Assembly: GCA_009760855.2 (NCBI GenBank)
Contig: WPIO01000163.1
Coordinates: 91,001-155,000 of the forward strand
Length of the DNA: 64,000 nucleotides
Direction of reading: 5' to 3'
Source: Cristatella mucedo
Taxonomy: Eukaryota; Bryozoa; Phylactolaemata; Cristatellidae
Shown here: one piece after another, positions 23,401 to 35,755 of the stretch
Layout: every line of letters begins with the position of its first letter
Position numbering within the stretch: position 1 is the stretch's first letter
Program-made: the position numbers and the translations under genes
The notes under the pieces: generated by a model
Told to the model about the DNA's origin: nothing
The model's database searches: none
Seen by the model: only the letters and a program-made list of their open reading frames with translations

Positions 23401-24633
23401 GAGCGAGATGTTGAAACTACGGGGACGAACAGCTAATTGTACCTTGGTCTTCGCTGTTTCGTTCCAGCTTCTCAGTTAGCCGCTCGTATCTTGTTGTGCC
23501 GTAGCGGTTCGACTACGGAGTCGGGACCATCGCGAGCGAATGCAGGCATACGGAAGCATTGTTATTCCCGGGCTTCAGGAGTTGCAATAATTCATTTATA
23601 TTCACGGAGTTAACTCCACCTGACCGGTGCGGCGCTTAATTGCTACAGACCGGCCCACGATACACTGTCGCTTTTGGCGCCCAGTTGTAGCGACATGTGT
23701 TTTGACAGCGCGACAGAGCTGCATTGCAGGGTGGAGCACAGGGCGACTTGGCGCTTGCGCGGCTACACCTCGGCAGAAGTGACAGACTGCTGGTGCGGAA
23801 GACAAGTCACAAGCCAAACAGCATGCCTCGTTCGCAGCATGTCCAAGGTGCCTTGAATGGGATTTAGTTTGCCTTGGGCGTTTCACAAATAAGTGTCTTG
23901 CTCCTATTGATAAACGCTATCAAGGTAGCTTCCGGAGACAGACATTTTGCCGACAGATGGGCTTCGCCAGTGGAGACCTCGTCGTCACAGGATACGTTGC
24001 TACCGCAGGCCTCCTCGTGGAGGAGATGTCGTCCGAATTAGAGGAACCGTCCTCCGAGTAGGCAGTTAGATGTTAGAGGCTAGAGGTTACAGCTAGAGGA
24101 GGTCACTAAGAGGCCCTTGGAACTAGCGTATTGAGGTAAGTGCCACTTCTCCTTTGAAGCGACCGGATCGCCCTTTCCCTCTGCCTCCTCTGCCTACTTT
24201 GGCAGCCCATTGCAGCATTCCTGCTGACGCCGCTGTCAGCTTCCGGGACGGACTCTTGCGGTTTCGTCTGCGCTGGCCGCGGTCCTCATCCCGAGGCGAC
24301 CGCAAGTCAGCTAGGCACCACGCCCTCTCGTGCCTCAAAGGCTCGCGCTCACAAATCTGGACCGGATGCGTCTCGACCGAACCGATCGTCGAGGTGGCAG
24401 AGCGTTCGCACTCTGCTGCAACCGCGTCCAGTGCGACTGCTGCGAGCATCCGGCTCCGGCAATGGCCTCGTCTCAGCAGAAGCTGAGCTTTCGTCCGCTC
24501 TGCTGTCGGACATTGTTGAGCTCCGCAAGCAGCCGGAAGTCATAGGACGAAGCGCTCGGTAAGAGTTCCGGAAATCGATAGCAAGTGCGGTCGTTCGGCT
24601 ACAGTTGAGAATGAGGAAAAGCTAAGAACGTAA

Positions 24634-24697
24634 GCGCCTAGAAAGAGATTAAGTTCCCTGAGGGCGCTTTATCAAGTGCAATATTATTATTATTATT
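24634..24697 (+). mobile_element. Minimal LINE 3'-end insertion (64 bp) with 7-bp target-site duplication
   Basis: Consists only of GCGCCTAGAAAGAGATTAAG.. to GTGCAATATTATT.., the last part of the LINE family plus its (ATT)n tail. It is flanked by AACGTAA at 24627-24633 and 24698-24704. Confidence 0.75.
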
Positions 24698-24857
24698 AAC
24701 GTAAGTGGCCAAATCCTTTAAGAAACAAATTTGACAAACATTCACTAACGGAGCTGCAGCAAGAGGAAACGTGGCCACTGCTTCAGCGAGCACTCTCGCT
24801 GCAGCTCGCTGTATTATTACTAGCCTTACTGAACAATGGGCTCTAAGACCAATAATC

Positions 24858-24960
24858 ATTTGATTGTGCTTCCTTTGCAACAAGTGTAAAGTGCCTAGAA
24901 AGGGATTAGAATCTCTGGATGCGCTATCACAAATTTGTTATTGTCGTTATTATTATTAAG
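24858..24960 (+). mobile_element. LINE 3'-end fragment
   Basis: Diverged TTTGCAACAAGTGTAAAGTG..CCTAGAAAGG end with a GTTATTATTATTA tail. No internal coding part. Confidence 0.6.
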
Positions 24961-25779
24961 AGAGCGAAGAATGTCGGTCGCCATGTTCATGCAAATGTCA
25001 GGCGAGTACCGGCCGATGGATCTTAGTCTAGCGGTTAGGGGGACGTGCATCAAAATTTAGATTGCATACTTCTTGAGTCCTGCAGCAGACTACTTTATAT
25101 AATCTATATGCTGACGCATGATTCAGTGCCCTCAAGACTGCATGCCTAAGCTTGCTGATTCCTCAGTTGACCTAACACAAGTTCTTAGCCTCAGTTTATC
25201 CGGCATTGTCCAAGGCAGCTGCACTGAAGGTATTGTTCTGACACTTCAACACTGAGCCAGGACGCATGCAACTAGTCACTTTTCTGTCGTTCTCTCAAAG
25301 GCAACCGACTTTGCTTGACCAGCTAATTCGCCAAATAAAATAACTAACTAAGCAAATAAGGTCGGCATTAGTGGCTGCAAACGGATGGGGCTCTCAGTGC
25401 TAATGCAATGTTTATAGTGATCTCCTCTGAGTACGTCGCTCTTTTAGACTATCTGGAATTATATGGATTAATTAAGTGGATTAATCTAACAATCGATGGC
25501 GTTGACAGAAATGAGCAACAGGCCAACAAGCACCCCTGGGCAAGTGCACTCGATAATCTCACCCGGGCACCCTTGGTTTATCAATTCATTCGTTGAGCTC
25601 CGACGCACGCGCGACACCTAAGAGCACGCTGTCAGCGGTCCGCGGTCTCCGGTGTGACGTGGAAACTGAAACTGAGGACGGCTCTCGACGAGCCGGCTAC
25701 CCTAAAGGTATTCGCAGCCGAAGCACGCATTGCTATTTGCTAGAAAAGAAAAAAAGAACTTCGAAACAAACGACGTATA

Positions 25780-27030
25780 AAGTGCAGGCCTGTAAACAAT
25801 TCTTCACGGAAATCTGGGTTGGCCACCGATCTAGCCAGGTACGATGACGGCATCGACAAGTACACCGGCGAGCTTTAAAATAAGAGCGCATCTGTTTTCG
25901 CTCGCCAATTACAGTCTTGTGAATGGAAGGTTAAACTTGCAAGACGATTGGTAAGACTGAGCCACGTCAATCTCGGATTATTAACGGCGTGGCTGATGAG
26001 CTTTCAGCCTACTTTTTGTTAAAGCATTCGCGAAACAGTAAGGTCCACTCCTTCTGCTCCGAGCTTTGAATCATAACGCGAGATTAGTTTTTAGAAATTT
26101 TTGAAGCTATCTGTACATGAGGTGGGTACCATAAGTAAGGAGATTGTAAAATATACTACATATTATATAATATATATATATATATATTATAATATAAATT
26201 ACATATTATAGTAATAATTTTGCATTTCGTCCGCAGAGAACTTAATCTCTTTTTGGCACATTACATCTGCTGTAAAGGAAGCATGATCAAACGTTTAGTG
26301 GTGACCACAATAACGCCAACAAGCGAAACATGATTAGGGTGACATGCACAATATTAACGTGAAAATTTGGTTAGCGTTAGCATGCGCGGCGTCAGCACTC
26401 AAAAGCACTTACAAGACAAATCACAAGGATCCACTAAAGGCTATCCAAAACAGGTGCGTTTTTAGCTTCTTTTAAAAATGTCGTCAAGTCGGGGCATGTC
26501 GTGACGTCAGTCGGAAGTGAGTTCCGAGCTTTAGGTGCAGACGAAGTTAATGCAGGGTCTCCAAAGGATTTGAGGTCTTCCGAGGTGTAACTAAGCGACT
26601 TTATTCGGAAAAGCGGGAGCACGATGCCGGGTCAAGGTCGGGGAATAGATCCGATTGGTAGGTTGGAGCCAAAAAATAAAGGGACCTAAAAGTCAATGAC
26701 CAAACCTTGAAGCCGATACGCTTCTTGACTGGTCGCCAGTGCAGGTCGGTTAGAGAAGTGGCGTGATGAGGCAACTGCGACGCTCACGATAGACTAGCGT
26801 AGCTGCAGAGTGCCGCTTTGCACCAACTTTAAGCGCCCGATTGAATAGGCCTGTAGACCAGCAAGCAGTGACTTGCAGAAGTTGAGACGGGATAGTACGA
26901 ATCCGTGCACCAATGCGGATTTTGTATACCCGCCTAAACCAGCCCGAGTTTTAGCAATGTTATGTAACTGAAAGTAAGCAGACTTTACTGCAGAGCCGAC
27001 ATGGTCGTCTAGTGCAAAGTCACATCGGCG
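25780..27030 (-). repeat. Diverged local repeat with decayed LINE 3' end
   Basis: 25820-26440 repeats at 27500-28050 and 1-410. From about 26220 to 27025 there is a minus-strand LINE: 3'-end sequence, then a frame with KSFGDPALTSSAPKARNSLP, equivalent to KSFGDRAFSSYAPKAWNCL of the 29061 copy. A (TA)n-rich patch lies at 26150-26210. Confidence 0.65.
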
Positions 27031-27345
27031 ACAGAAGCTTTAGCTCTGCAGGTCCTAGACTGTGGAACTCGCTTCCCTGATTCTTACGCAACGGCAACTA
27101 CTCTCCTGCTGCCGATTGTGGCACATCCTGTGCAGCGGTCCTGAGCTGCTACATCCATGCTACTCACTACCTCAAAAGCTCTGCTGACTCTGCTATGCTT
27201 CCCACTTTCTCCTTGTTGCGTGAGTTGTCTTTTGGCGTCTAAATGCGTACCGAAAGCCTCTTAGGCTGTGATCGCGCTATACAAAACTCTCCTGCGTAAC
27301 AAACACATTGTCTTTTTGGCTTTATAGAGTTACAGACGGAGATTC
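27031..27345 (+). mobile_element. Second LINE family, 3' end
   Basis: Begins in the C-terminal motif GDRSFSSAGPRLWNSLP and ends TATACAAAACTCTCCTGCG then ..GACATTACAG. Inserted into or joined with the decayed LINE to its left. Confidence 0.6.
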
Positions 27346-28826
27346 ATGACATTACAGAACTTTGGAACAGGACACCTAGATTTTGTGCAGATGCAAAGGA
27401 GATGCGCTGGCATTTTGAGCGTTAAGCTTTTGATTTCTCTCTCGAACTCGGTTTGCCCATGACTAGACTAGAACATACGACGTATAAAGTGCAGGCTTGT
27501 AGGCCATTCTTCTCGGAAATCTAGGTCGGCCGCCGATCTAGCCAGGTACGATGACGGCATCGACGAGTACACCGGCGAGCTTTAAAATAAAAGCTCATCT
27601 CTTTTCGCTCGCCAATTTCTGTGAACTCTTGTGAATCGGAGGTTAAACTTGCAAGACGCTTGGTAAGGCTGGGCCATCTCAATCCCGGAATATTAACGGC
27701 GTGCATGGTGAGCTTTCGGTCTACTTTTTGTTAAAACAATCCTAACGCATTCACGCCTCAGTAACGCCTACTCCTCCTACTCCAAGTTTTCAATCTTATT
27801 GCGCGATTTTTTTTAGAAATTTTTTAAGCTATCTGTACATGAGGTGGGTACCTTAAGAAAAGAGATTGTAATCTATATTACGTAATATATATTATAGTAA
27901 TAATTTCGCATTTCGCCGACAGAGAACTGGATCTCTTTCTAGGCACATTACATCTGCTCTAAAGTAAGCTTAATCAAAAGTTTAGTGGTGACGTACACAA
28001 CGCTAACAAGCGAAACATGATTAGGGTGACATGCACAATATTAACGTGAAAATGCTGTGAGCGGCAGCATACCCAGCGTCAGTACGCAAAAGAAAAATCA
28101 CGCACAAGAAAAATCACAAAAATCCACTGAAGGCTATCAAGCACATAGTCTTTTTAACTTTTTAGAGTTACAGATGGAGATTCATGACATTACAGAACTT
28201 TGGAACAGGACACCTAGATTTTGTTCAGATGCAAAGGAGATGCGCTGGCAGAGCATTTTGAGCGTTAAGCTTTCGATTTCTCTCTCGAACTCGGTTTGCC
28301 CATGACTAGACTAAAAGGGTCCGACATCAAAGGTACAGCAGCCACTTACGCTTGAGCTTCTTTTCAGACCGCTTATGTCCGATCTACACTGACTCCCCAC
28401 CATCATGCATCCGATCAATGTCAAGGTCATTTATTTACCTAGCAGGTCGCTTAACTCGCACGTACCTACCTATTCGACCTCTCTGCTCCTCAGAAGTCTC
28501 GCACTCTCGCACCACTCGCTCCTCAGCATTCATTCATCTCGCCATCCCTCGCACTAAATTGAAATTCTTTGGTGATTGAGCGTTCAGCTCATTTGCACCC
28601 ACAATCTGGAACAGGACACTACCTACGGTCGTCACCCGAAATGACCTAACATCATTCGTAGCGCCGAGCGCTCGGTGGCGGAAGCGTACGCACCTCTTAC
28701 CAAGCGGCTTAGCCAACTGCCGACCGCCTGTTCGATAGACGATAGTTCGATAGTTCGAGTGGCGCAACGAGGCCTTGGCCTCGACCCTCGGCGACAGCGT
28801 GTCTGGCTCAGAGCTGCTAACCATTA
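27346..28826. repeat. 5'-flank segment matching 1-1176
   Basis: Near-identical to the left edge of the window from 27647 on. 27480-27646 repeats 25780-25932. No gene. Confidence 0.65.
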
Positions 28827-28829
28827 ACT

Positions 28830-30191
28830 ATAATAATAATAATATTGCACTTGATAAAGCGCCCTCAGAGAACTTAATCTCTCTCTAGGCGCTTTACATT
28901 TGCTGCAAAGTTATATGCAATAGAATAGTAAGTAAAATCATGCTTGAAAAACAAACAAAATGAATAATATGGTTAGGGGTGACATGCACAGGGTCAGCAT
29001 GCAAATGTGGTTACTGGCAGCATGCACAGTGTCAGCACGCATAAGCACATCAAGGACGAATCACAGGGACCCACTAAATGCTGTCCCAAATAGGTGTGTT
29101 TTTAAGTTTCTTTTAAATGTGGTCAGGTCAGAGGATGTTCTGACGCGGGTCGCGAGGCAGTTCCAGGCTTTGGGAGCATACGAGCTAAATGCACGGTCTC
29201 CAAAGGATTTAAGGTTTGTACGATGTATTTCCAGACTGTTGGATTCCGAAAACCGAGTGGTACGATGCTTGGCCTGATGGGGTAGTATATCTGAAAGGTA
29301 GTCTGGAGCCATAGAATGAAGAGACGTAAAAGTGAGCGACAAAACCTTGAAGTCAATCCGTTGCCTCACTGGTAGCCAGTGCAGGTCGACGAGAAGTGGA
29401 GTAATGTGGCAACTGCGACGCTCACGACAGACAAGCCTAGCTGCAGAGTTTTGCACCAGCTGCAATCGCCTGATCGCACATGCTGGTAGGCCTGTAAGCA
29501 GTGAGTTGCAGAAGTCGAGACGGGATGTCACGAATGCATGGACCAACTTGGACGTGGTATCCTTATCTAAACAAGCCCGAATTTTAGCAATGTTATGAAG
29601 CTGAAAATAGGCAGATTTGACTGTGGAGCTGATGTCGTCGTCTAACGAGAGGTCGCTTTGGAATATGACACCTAGATTTCGAGCTGATTCAACTGGGGAT
29701 ATGCTGGCAGAGCCAATTTTGAAAGTCAGCCTTTCCAATTTCTGAATCACATTGGGTCTGCCCATAACTAGTAAGTTAGTTTTATCATCGTTTAGTTTTA
29801 GAAAATTCGCTGCCATCCATGTGTGGATGTCATCAATGCATGCAGCAAGTGAGTTGAGAGAATTTGAGGTGCTCGAAGGCTGGGATGGATCAAAGCAAAG
29901 GTACAACTGAGTGTCATCCGCATAGAAGTGAAAGCTTAGATTGTGCTTGGCAATCACATCAGTAAGAGGGAGAGTATAAACGGTGAAAAGAACCGGACCT
30001 AGCACAGAGCCCTGAGGTACTCCATATTTTAGAGGTACTTCAGATGATCTTTGTCCATTCACGTCAATACTCTGGAGTCTCCCACTGAGATAGGACCTGA
30101 ACCACTGCAGAGCAGTGCCAGTGATGCCCAGACGAGATGAGAGGCGCTCTAGAAGTACTTTGTGATCGATGGTATCAAAAGCTGCCGAAAG
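28830..30191 (-). mobile_element. CR1/L2-like LINE, 5'-truncated by recombination
   Basis: Sister of the 1177-2760 element with the same flank. RT from AAFDTIDH through YADDTQLYLCF to the KTHLFGTAFSGSL end without a stop, then the conserved 3' end and (ATT)n tail. At about 30190 it breaks off inside the RT and continues as unit 5'-flank sequence (match to 23060-23400). Confidence 0.88.
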
Positions 30192-30284
30192 AAAATGACG
30201 AACAAATGACGTATAGCCGAGCACCACAGCGAGCTGGGCTGCTGCGCCTTCGCCATCATTAATTTTGGCCACTGACGGCAGCAT
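29061..30284 (-). pseudogene. Chimeric LINE reverse-transcriptase ORF (407 codons)
   Basis: About 375 codons are RT (GVPQGSVLGP, FYADDTQLY, the thumb region and the C-terminal end). The first 31 codons come from noncoding flank sequence joined at about 30190. The YADD box is intact, but the endonuclease and the N-terminal part of the RT are absent. Confidence 0.82.
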
Positions 30285-30540
30285 TTTGCTGCCGCATTTG
30301 ATAAAACCATTCCGTCAGCGCATCGGCAACTTTTTCGTTCGGACTTTCCCGTTTTCATTTTCGGCCAAGATTCCCTTCGATTTGCACTGCACGGCGAATC
30401 TCTTTTTCTGCCTTCTTTATTTAGGAGCGATCAAATGGCAGTCTTGCGCTCGCGCGCTTTGGCGTGGCGGTCCGGTCGCAGTCGGCGGGCCACTCGCAGA
30501 CGGCGCTCCTCCTGGGGCGGGGCGGGGCAGGGCGGGGCTG
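30192..30540. repeat. Second copy of a 5'-flank segment
   Basis: Matches 23060-23400 in A and 50990-51240 in B (shared GAGCTGGGCTGCTGCGCCTTCG.., GCATTTTGCTGCC.. and the CTCCTCCTGGGGCGGG stretch). No gene. Confidence 0.7.
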
Positions 30541-30780
30541 CGGTACCTGCGTACGTGTGCGTGTGCCTGCGTGAATGTGTGGGTGTGTGCGTGCATTTGT
30601 GTACGCGTGCATGCGAGTGTGTGTGGGTGTGTGTGCTTAGGTGTGTGGGTGTGTGTGCGTGCGTGTGTGTGTGTGTGTGTGGGGGTGTGTCTGTGCGTGC
30701 GTGCGATTGTGTGTGTGGGTGTGTGTGTGCGTGCGTGAGTGCATGGATGTGTGTGTGTTTGTTTTTGTGTGTGGGCGCAC
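30541..30780. repeat. TG-rich microsatellite
   Basis: Interrupted TG/GTGC repeats. Counterpart in B at 52004-52100. Confidence 0.85.
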
Positions 30781-30856
30781 GTGAGTACGGAGCAATCGAA
30801 CTCGTGCCGGCTGCTCGCTGTTTTGACTTGGCGGAGAAACCGCCAGAGGGCCGACG

Positions 30857-30930
30857 AAATGTAAAGCGCCTAGAAAGAGATTAAGTTCTATGAGGGCGCT
30901 TTATCAAGTGCATTATTATTATTATTAACT
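30857..30930 (+). mobile_element. Minimal LINE 3'-end fragment
   Basis: AATGTAAAGCGCCTAGAAAG.. to ..TATCAAGTGC(ATT)n, about 70 bases, with no coding part. Absent from the related place in B (about 52110). Confidence 0.65.
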
Positions 30931-31379
30931 GACGCACCAAGGTAGTCTTAGGCCGCCAATTTCAGGGTCCGCAGGGTTTCCACGATTCGTTTTTCCTGAG
31001 GCGGTAGCCCTTGTCAAGCTCTTGGCGAAAAGAGACGTGTCAATCGCCTTGACAACGGATGAAGTGCCCAGCGTTGGCACGCATTACCACTCGCGGAAGT
31101 CAGAGGTCATTTCACTAAAGGACAATTCTCGCACGCTCAATATTGAACAAAAACCCGGTGCGATCGGCGGCTTTTTCAAAGAACAATCGAATACTCTCTA
31201 CGCGACTCCCGGCTCTAGGAAATCTTTCTCGCCATGCCGACGAGCGCGTCATTGTTTTACACACAGTTTCGGCGGGAGCGAGCGAGCGAAGCTTTCGCCA
31301 GCGGGCGCGCGTTCCCGAAGCTCTGCCATTACAGCTACGCAAATTAGGCTGTTAAATCAGCTAGCGTTCATTTAGCTTA

Positions 31380-32309
31380 TTACGACCTTCGAACCCCTCG
31401 GGCCCGTCCCCCACCCCACGCCCAGCTGAGCCGTAGGCCAGGCCGTGAACCGCGTCCTCCGAACAGCCGCGTCCAACGGCCGCCGAGACGTCGACGGCCA
31501 AGGCCGGTCCGCAAGACGCTGTGGCCCCTCACCTCCCTAGCGGCGCCACCCAGCTACACCCCGTCGGACGAACTCGGCGCCACCAACCTAGAGAGCGAAA
31601 GTCGTCGGCGTCTTCGACTGCGTGCGAGCTTGCCGGTCGACTTCGCGGGTGGCGAACAGCAGCAGGGCTGCCCCGCGGCGCCGTCGACGGGTGCGCTCGC
31701 GACGCGTTCTGCAGCTTTTGCCCGTCTCTACGGTCCCCGCGGCCGCCGACGGCGCCGCCGCCATCGTCCCTGAATGCTCGGCCGACCGTGGCGAACGCGA
31801 GGAGCCCGCGGCACATGAGCGCTGGCGCCCGCGTTCGCGACGCGGGTCCTCCACCTTCCCAGTCTCGCGTGCGGGTCTACGCCCTCTGCCGACGTAGCTA
31901 ACGCGCTCGAGCGCTCGCTGGAGCGGCCGCTTACCGTCAGGCGACCTGCGTCCGAGCTGTGGGGCTCCGCTAGAGCGCGTCTTATCGACGGCGGCGGCGG
32001 GGGCAGAATCCGACCGACCGATCGATTCACGCCGAAACGAAATCGATCCGCGAGTTGCCGACCGCATATTATGTGTGCTACCGTTTCGCAGGCCGCTCAC
32101 TCAGCGGCCATTGTTACCAGCCGTCCAATGCAATGGCTCGTCGGCATTCTAAAGTCCGCGAGCCCGCGTCCGGGTGTTCATAGTCCGTCGGGTTGTGCCC
32201 CACCGGTGGCCGGCGTCCATCCTGACGTCCATGCCCCCTCCTGCCGCCGCCTGAGTCGGCTAGCTCTCCCTACTCGCGGTCGAGCTGTACCGTGTGCACC
32301 AACTCCCCT
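31380..32309. repeat. GC-rich, CpG-rich block at the 5' edge of unit A
   Basis: Matches 52560-53490 and, shortened, 56476-56817. Several overlapping open frames on both strands arise from base composition. None keeps its frame between copies, so I call no gene. It could hold regulatory sequence, which is inference. Confidence 0.65.
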
Positions 32310-33132
32310 AAAGCCGACTATCCGCTCACGTGCAAACCGCTGAACCCTAAACCAGGCGAAGCGCTGCTAAGCCGCAAATCGTAAACCGTAAACCCGTCTT
32401 AACCGCCAATCTGAAGCCCTAAATCTAAATCGTAAGATACATGCCTATACCAGAAGCATCAAGATGCCAAGCTTCCTCGCTGTTTCACTCGTCTCTAAGT
32501 CCGTCCCGCGTGGCGCAAGAATACACTTTTAAGCTTCAGCTGCAGCAGACGCCTCTATTCCGGTGAGCGCTCCCCTCGCCTCAAGTCACATTCAGAGCAG
32601 CAATTGTGGAATGCTTATGTTACATATCACTAGCGCTTGTAAGCTAAGTTTCTACGACATAATCCCTCGTCTTAAAGCAAACATCAAATCTATGTGAAAT
32701 GCTTGCTCATGCCTTTAAAGGAGAATGCGTTAGCTTGGCTAGCAGTGCGATAACTTGGGTCCGACTTGACTTTATTAGCTCGTGACATCCGGATACTCGA
32801 CGGCTGAAGCGTCAATACTTCATGCACGGCATGCCCAAAGAATGCTGAATCACATATCTCTTGTTTTCAATTTCATCAACCAAACCAAGACTTTTCGCAG
32901 GTTTTACACGTGAGAGTTCTCGTATGAGCTCTCACAATCTACGTGGCATTCCGATTGCAAGCGACAGCCAGCAGACTTGCAAAGCCATATATATATTGTA
33001 TATATATTCGCGTGTATATATTCACATGGACTCGCTGTGTGACTTGGTTAGATGCTCGGAGAATCTGTGCTATGTTCGATGCACAAGTGGCGAGCAGCTC
33101 CGAGGGCACACCTGGACTGTGTGTCCTTTTAT

Positions 33133-33500
33133 GAAATTGATAGTATATTTGTATAGCGCATCAGAGAATTTAACTCTTTCTAGGCACTTTACATTTGCTG
33201 GAAAAAGTAAGCATGATCGAATGATTAATGGTAGCACGATGCTCAACGTCAATCAGCGCAACATGGTTAGAGGTGACATGCACAGGTTCAGCATGAAAAT
33301 ATTGTTAGTGGCAGCAAGCACAGTGTCAGCACGCATAAGCAGGCAAAGGACCGACCACGGGGACAATCTGATTGCCGTGATATACAGATGCATTTTTGCT
33401 TCTTTTGAAACGCCGTCATGTCGCGGGGGATGTCGTGACGGCTTGGCAAAGAACCAACGCCCTAAACGCCCAGATGTTGGGTTATTGACTTGACTTATGG
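33133..33500 (-). mobile_element. Old LINE 3' end, shared by units B and C
   Basis: Diverged ATAGCGCATCAGAGAATTTA..GGCACTTTACATTTGCTGG 3' end followed by the standard upstream motif series (GGTTAGAGGTGACATGCACAG..). Unit C has it at 57645-57985; A retains only the last part at 5147-5280. Confidence 0.7.
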
Positions 33501-35310
33501 GCATGAAAAATTGATTGACGACAGGTAATCCTAGTGGCGGGTGAACCAGGTTCTGCTCACTAGTAGTGCTAGGAGGACCAAGTAGAATGCCCTCTCACCA
33601 AACCCTTGCTCGGCTTATAGGGTTACTTATGTTCACTTGTGGGAGCAGCAACCAGGCAGTGTGTTTTGCCCCCTCCCCACGGCTAACGAGCCATGGCCGG
33701 AAGGGTGAAGGATGGTACATTTTAACATTGGTAATGGTCTACTCGCTCGCAGATAGTCCATGAGGCATTGATCTTACTACGAGGTCTACTAAAGGGTCTA
33801 TGCAAATTCGGGAGTTCGGGTTGGAGAGAGGGAGTGAAAGAGAAAGAGAGACCACGGAGAGAGGTTGGCTTGGGGTCAGTCGCAGCAATGGGAGCGAAGG
33901 TTTTACTCATATAAGAGCAAGCTGAGTTGAAGCCTAGAGATGAGGACGGAGAGGCAGACTGTGATGGTACGCTCACTGTTCCTATACGACGGAGAGGTCA
34001 AGTAATAGGTGTACGACGGAAGGCTATGCTATGGCTTGCCACAGGAGTTAAGGTGTTCGCTTTTTTCGCAGGCCCTGGTGAACGATGGAGGCCTCCCTCC
34101 GAAGTGGCGCTAGTGCTGGGGGCCATGCTCTAGTTTTCCCAAGGGGTTGAGGTGTCCGCTTTGATGATGACCAAGGTTAAGGTGAACGCATCTGATGACC
34201 GAGGCTGCCTGCTCGAGCCTTGTGGCATACGTGAAGCACCTGGCTAGAGATTTAAGTTGTTCTAGGGCGCTGTGCAGATGGATGTGAGTTTACGACCCAG
34301 ATAGTTTCATACGCGCCCAGCCTCGAAGCGGCAATCAGGTACGGGTAACGTATACAGCCCTATTGCTCTAGCTACTCAAGTATTTCTTTCGTGTTTAGAT
34401 GTGCCTCGTTGCAACGGTGGCAACCCGACGAGTCGCTGCGGTCATTGGGACGGGAAGCCACATCGGCTACCTCGGCTACACGCCACAGGCCCAGCCTGTG
34501 TTATTGTCCCATGCCCTACTTAGTGATTAGGGTGGTGGTTGAGCTTGTAGTCGACCTCCACAGCTGAGAACGATGGACGACGTACTCGTTGTGTCGCTGT
34601 AGATTAAATGTCTCTCAAAACCACTCTGTGGCTTCCTACTGGCGTATTTACCAAACTTCAGATGTTGGACATTTTTTGGCCGGCCGTATTGCTATCGTCA
34701 AGGCCTCGGAAGCCACCTTGAGTGACCTAACCAAAGCCCAGTGAGGCCTGCCTAAAGCTCGCCGGTGCACAGGAAGAGGCTAACCAGGTGTAACAGTCAT
34801 AGGTTTCGGTTGGCCGCAGCTCCACCAGTAAAAGTTAGGCGATATGCACCAAGCTAAGCGCGACGATACAGACCGACAGTAGCGACCGAAGTGCTGCATT
34901 GTGCTCAGTCTCAGCGATATGATCAGCCGAATGACTGAGCTATCAATCTAAACAGGCTGATTGCTTGTGCTACTCTTGCGGCATAGTTACCATTGAGCAA
35001 ATGTAGTTTTCAATGTACGATCACGTAATGGGAGTGCCGACGCTGGGAGACTTGCCCGTTTTTCGGCAGCTACTTCTTGCTATCACGATGGTTGGACCGC
35101 CTCAAACGACAGCCGTCCGTTCGGCCTCACCATGTCCGCTCGAGCTCTCTCTTTTGCCGGCTGGCTAAATCTCGCGGCCTCTGCTGAGCTTGGCGCTTTT
35201 GGTCTGACGAAGCCACCGCCTTCCACCCTCGGAAGATCGTGGTGGCGATACGTTGTTCACTGAGAAATTTATCTCCTTACTTTGTGACGAGCAGCAGCTT
35301 TGGCTTTTTA

Positions 35311-35755
35311 CCAGTTTCAGCTTCAGTTTTTACCAGTTTCAGTTTCAGTTCACGCCCTCAGGTCCTGTGTGGACGATAAATTAGCTTTTCCAGTCCTCCC
35401 CTTAAAGACCGTTGGCGACAGAAGCTTTAGCTCTGCAGGTCCTAGACTGTTGAACTCGCTTTAGCAATTCTTAGGCAACGCCAGCTTCTCTCCTACTGCT
35501 GACTATGGATCATCCTTTTCAGCGGTCCTGAGCTGCTACTTCTATGCTACTCACTACCTCAACTGCTCTGCTGACTCTGCTATGCTTCCCACTTTCTCCT
35601 TGTTGCATGAGACGAAGTCTGTTGGCTACCGAATGCGTACCGAAAGCCGCTTAGGCTACGAGTGTGCTAAACAAAACTCTCCTGCCTTACACCCACCTGG
35701 TCTTTATGACTTTGTGGAGTTTCAGACGGAGATGCATTACATTACATTACAATAC
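35311..35755 (+). mobile_element. LINE (second family) 3' end, insertion private to unit B
   Basis: Interrupts a sequence that is continuous in A (8177-8185) and C (59770-59778). Contains GDRSFSSAGPRLLNSL, ends CATTACATTACATTACAA (short ATTAC tail) and shares a TAC at both edges as a possible short target-site duplication. A CAGTTTCAG repeat marks its left end. Confidence 0.75.

Larger units (their letters stand above)
23401..25780. other. Spacer present only in unit A
   Basis: No counterpart in B. No recognisable gene. Contains two LINE tails (24634-24697 and about 24858-24960), an A-box-like stretch TCTTAGTCTAGCGGTTAGG at about 25022 and GC-rich sequence at 24150-24540. Confidence 0.5.
4402..32309. 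repeat. Tandem segmental-duplication unit A (~27.9 kb)
   Basis: Starts at an AAAGCCGACTAGCCGCTCA motif that recurs at 32310 and 56818. It holds the 3' flank (4402-8585), gene A (8586-20960) and the 5' flank. The 5' flank of A is longer than that of B because about 7 kb of extra sequence (about 23400-30200, LINE-rich) is present here. Confidence 0.85.

Noticed and set aside
31521..32100. Overlapping Arg/Ala/Pro-rich open frames on both strands in the GC-rich block (also 52625-53264)
   Set aside because: Explained by base composition; lengths and frames differ between the copies.
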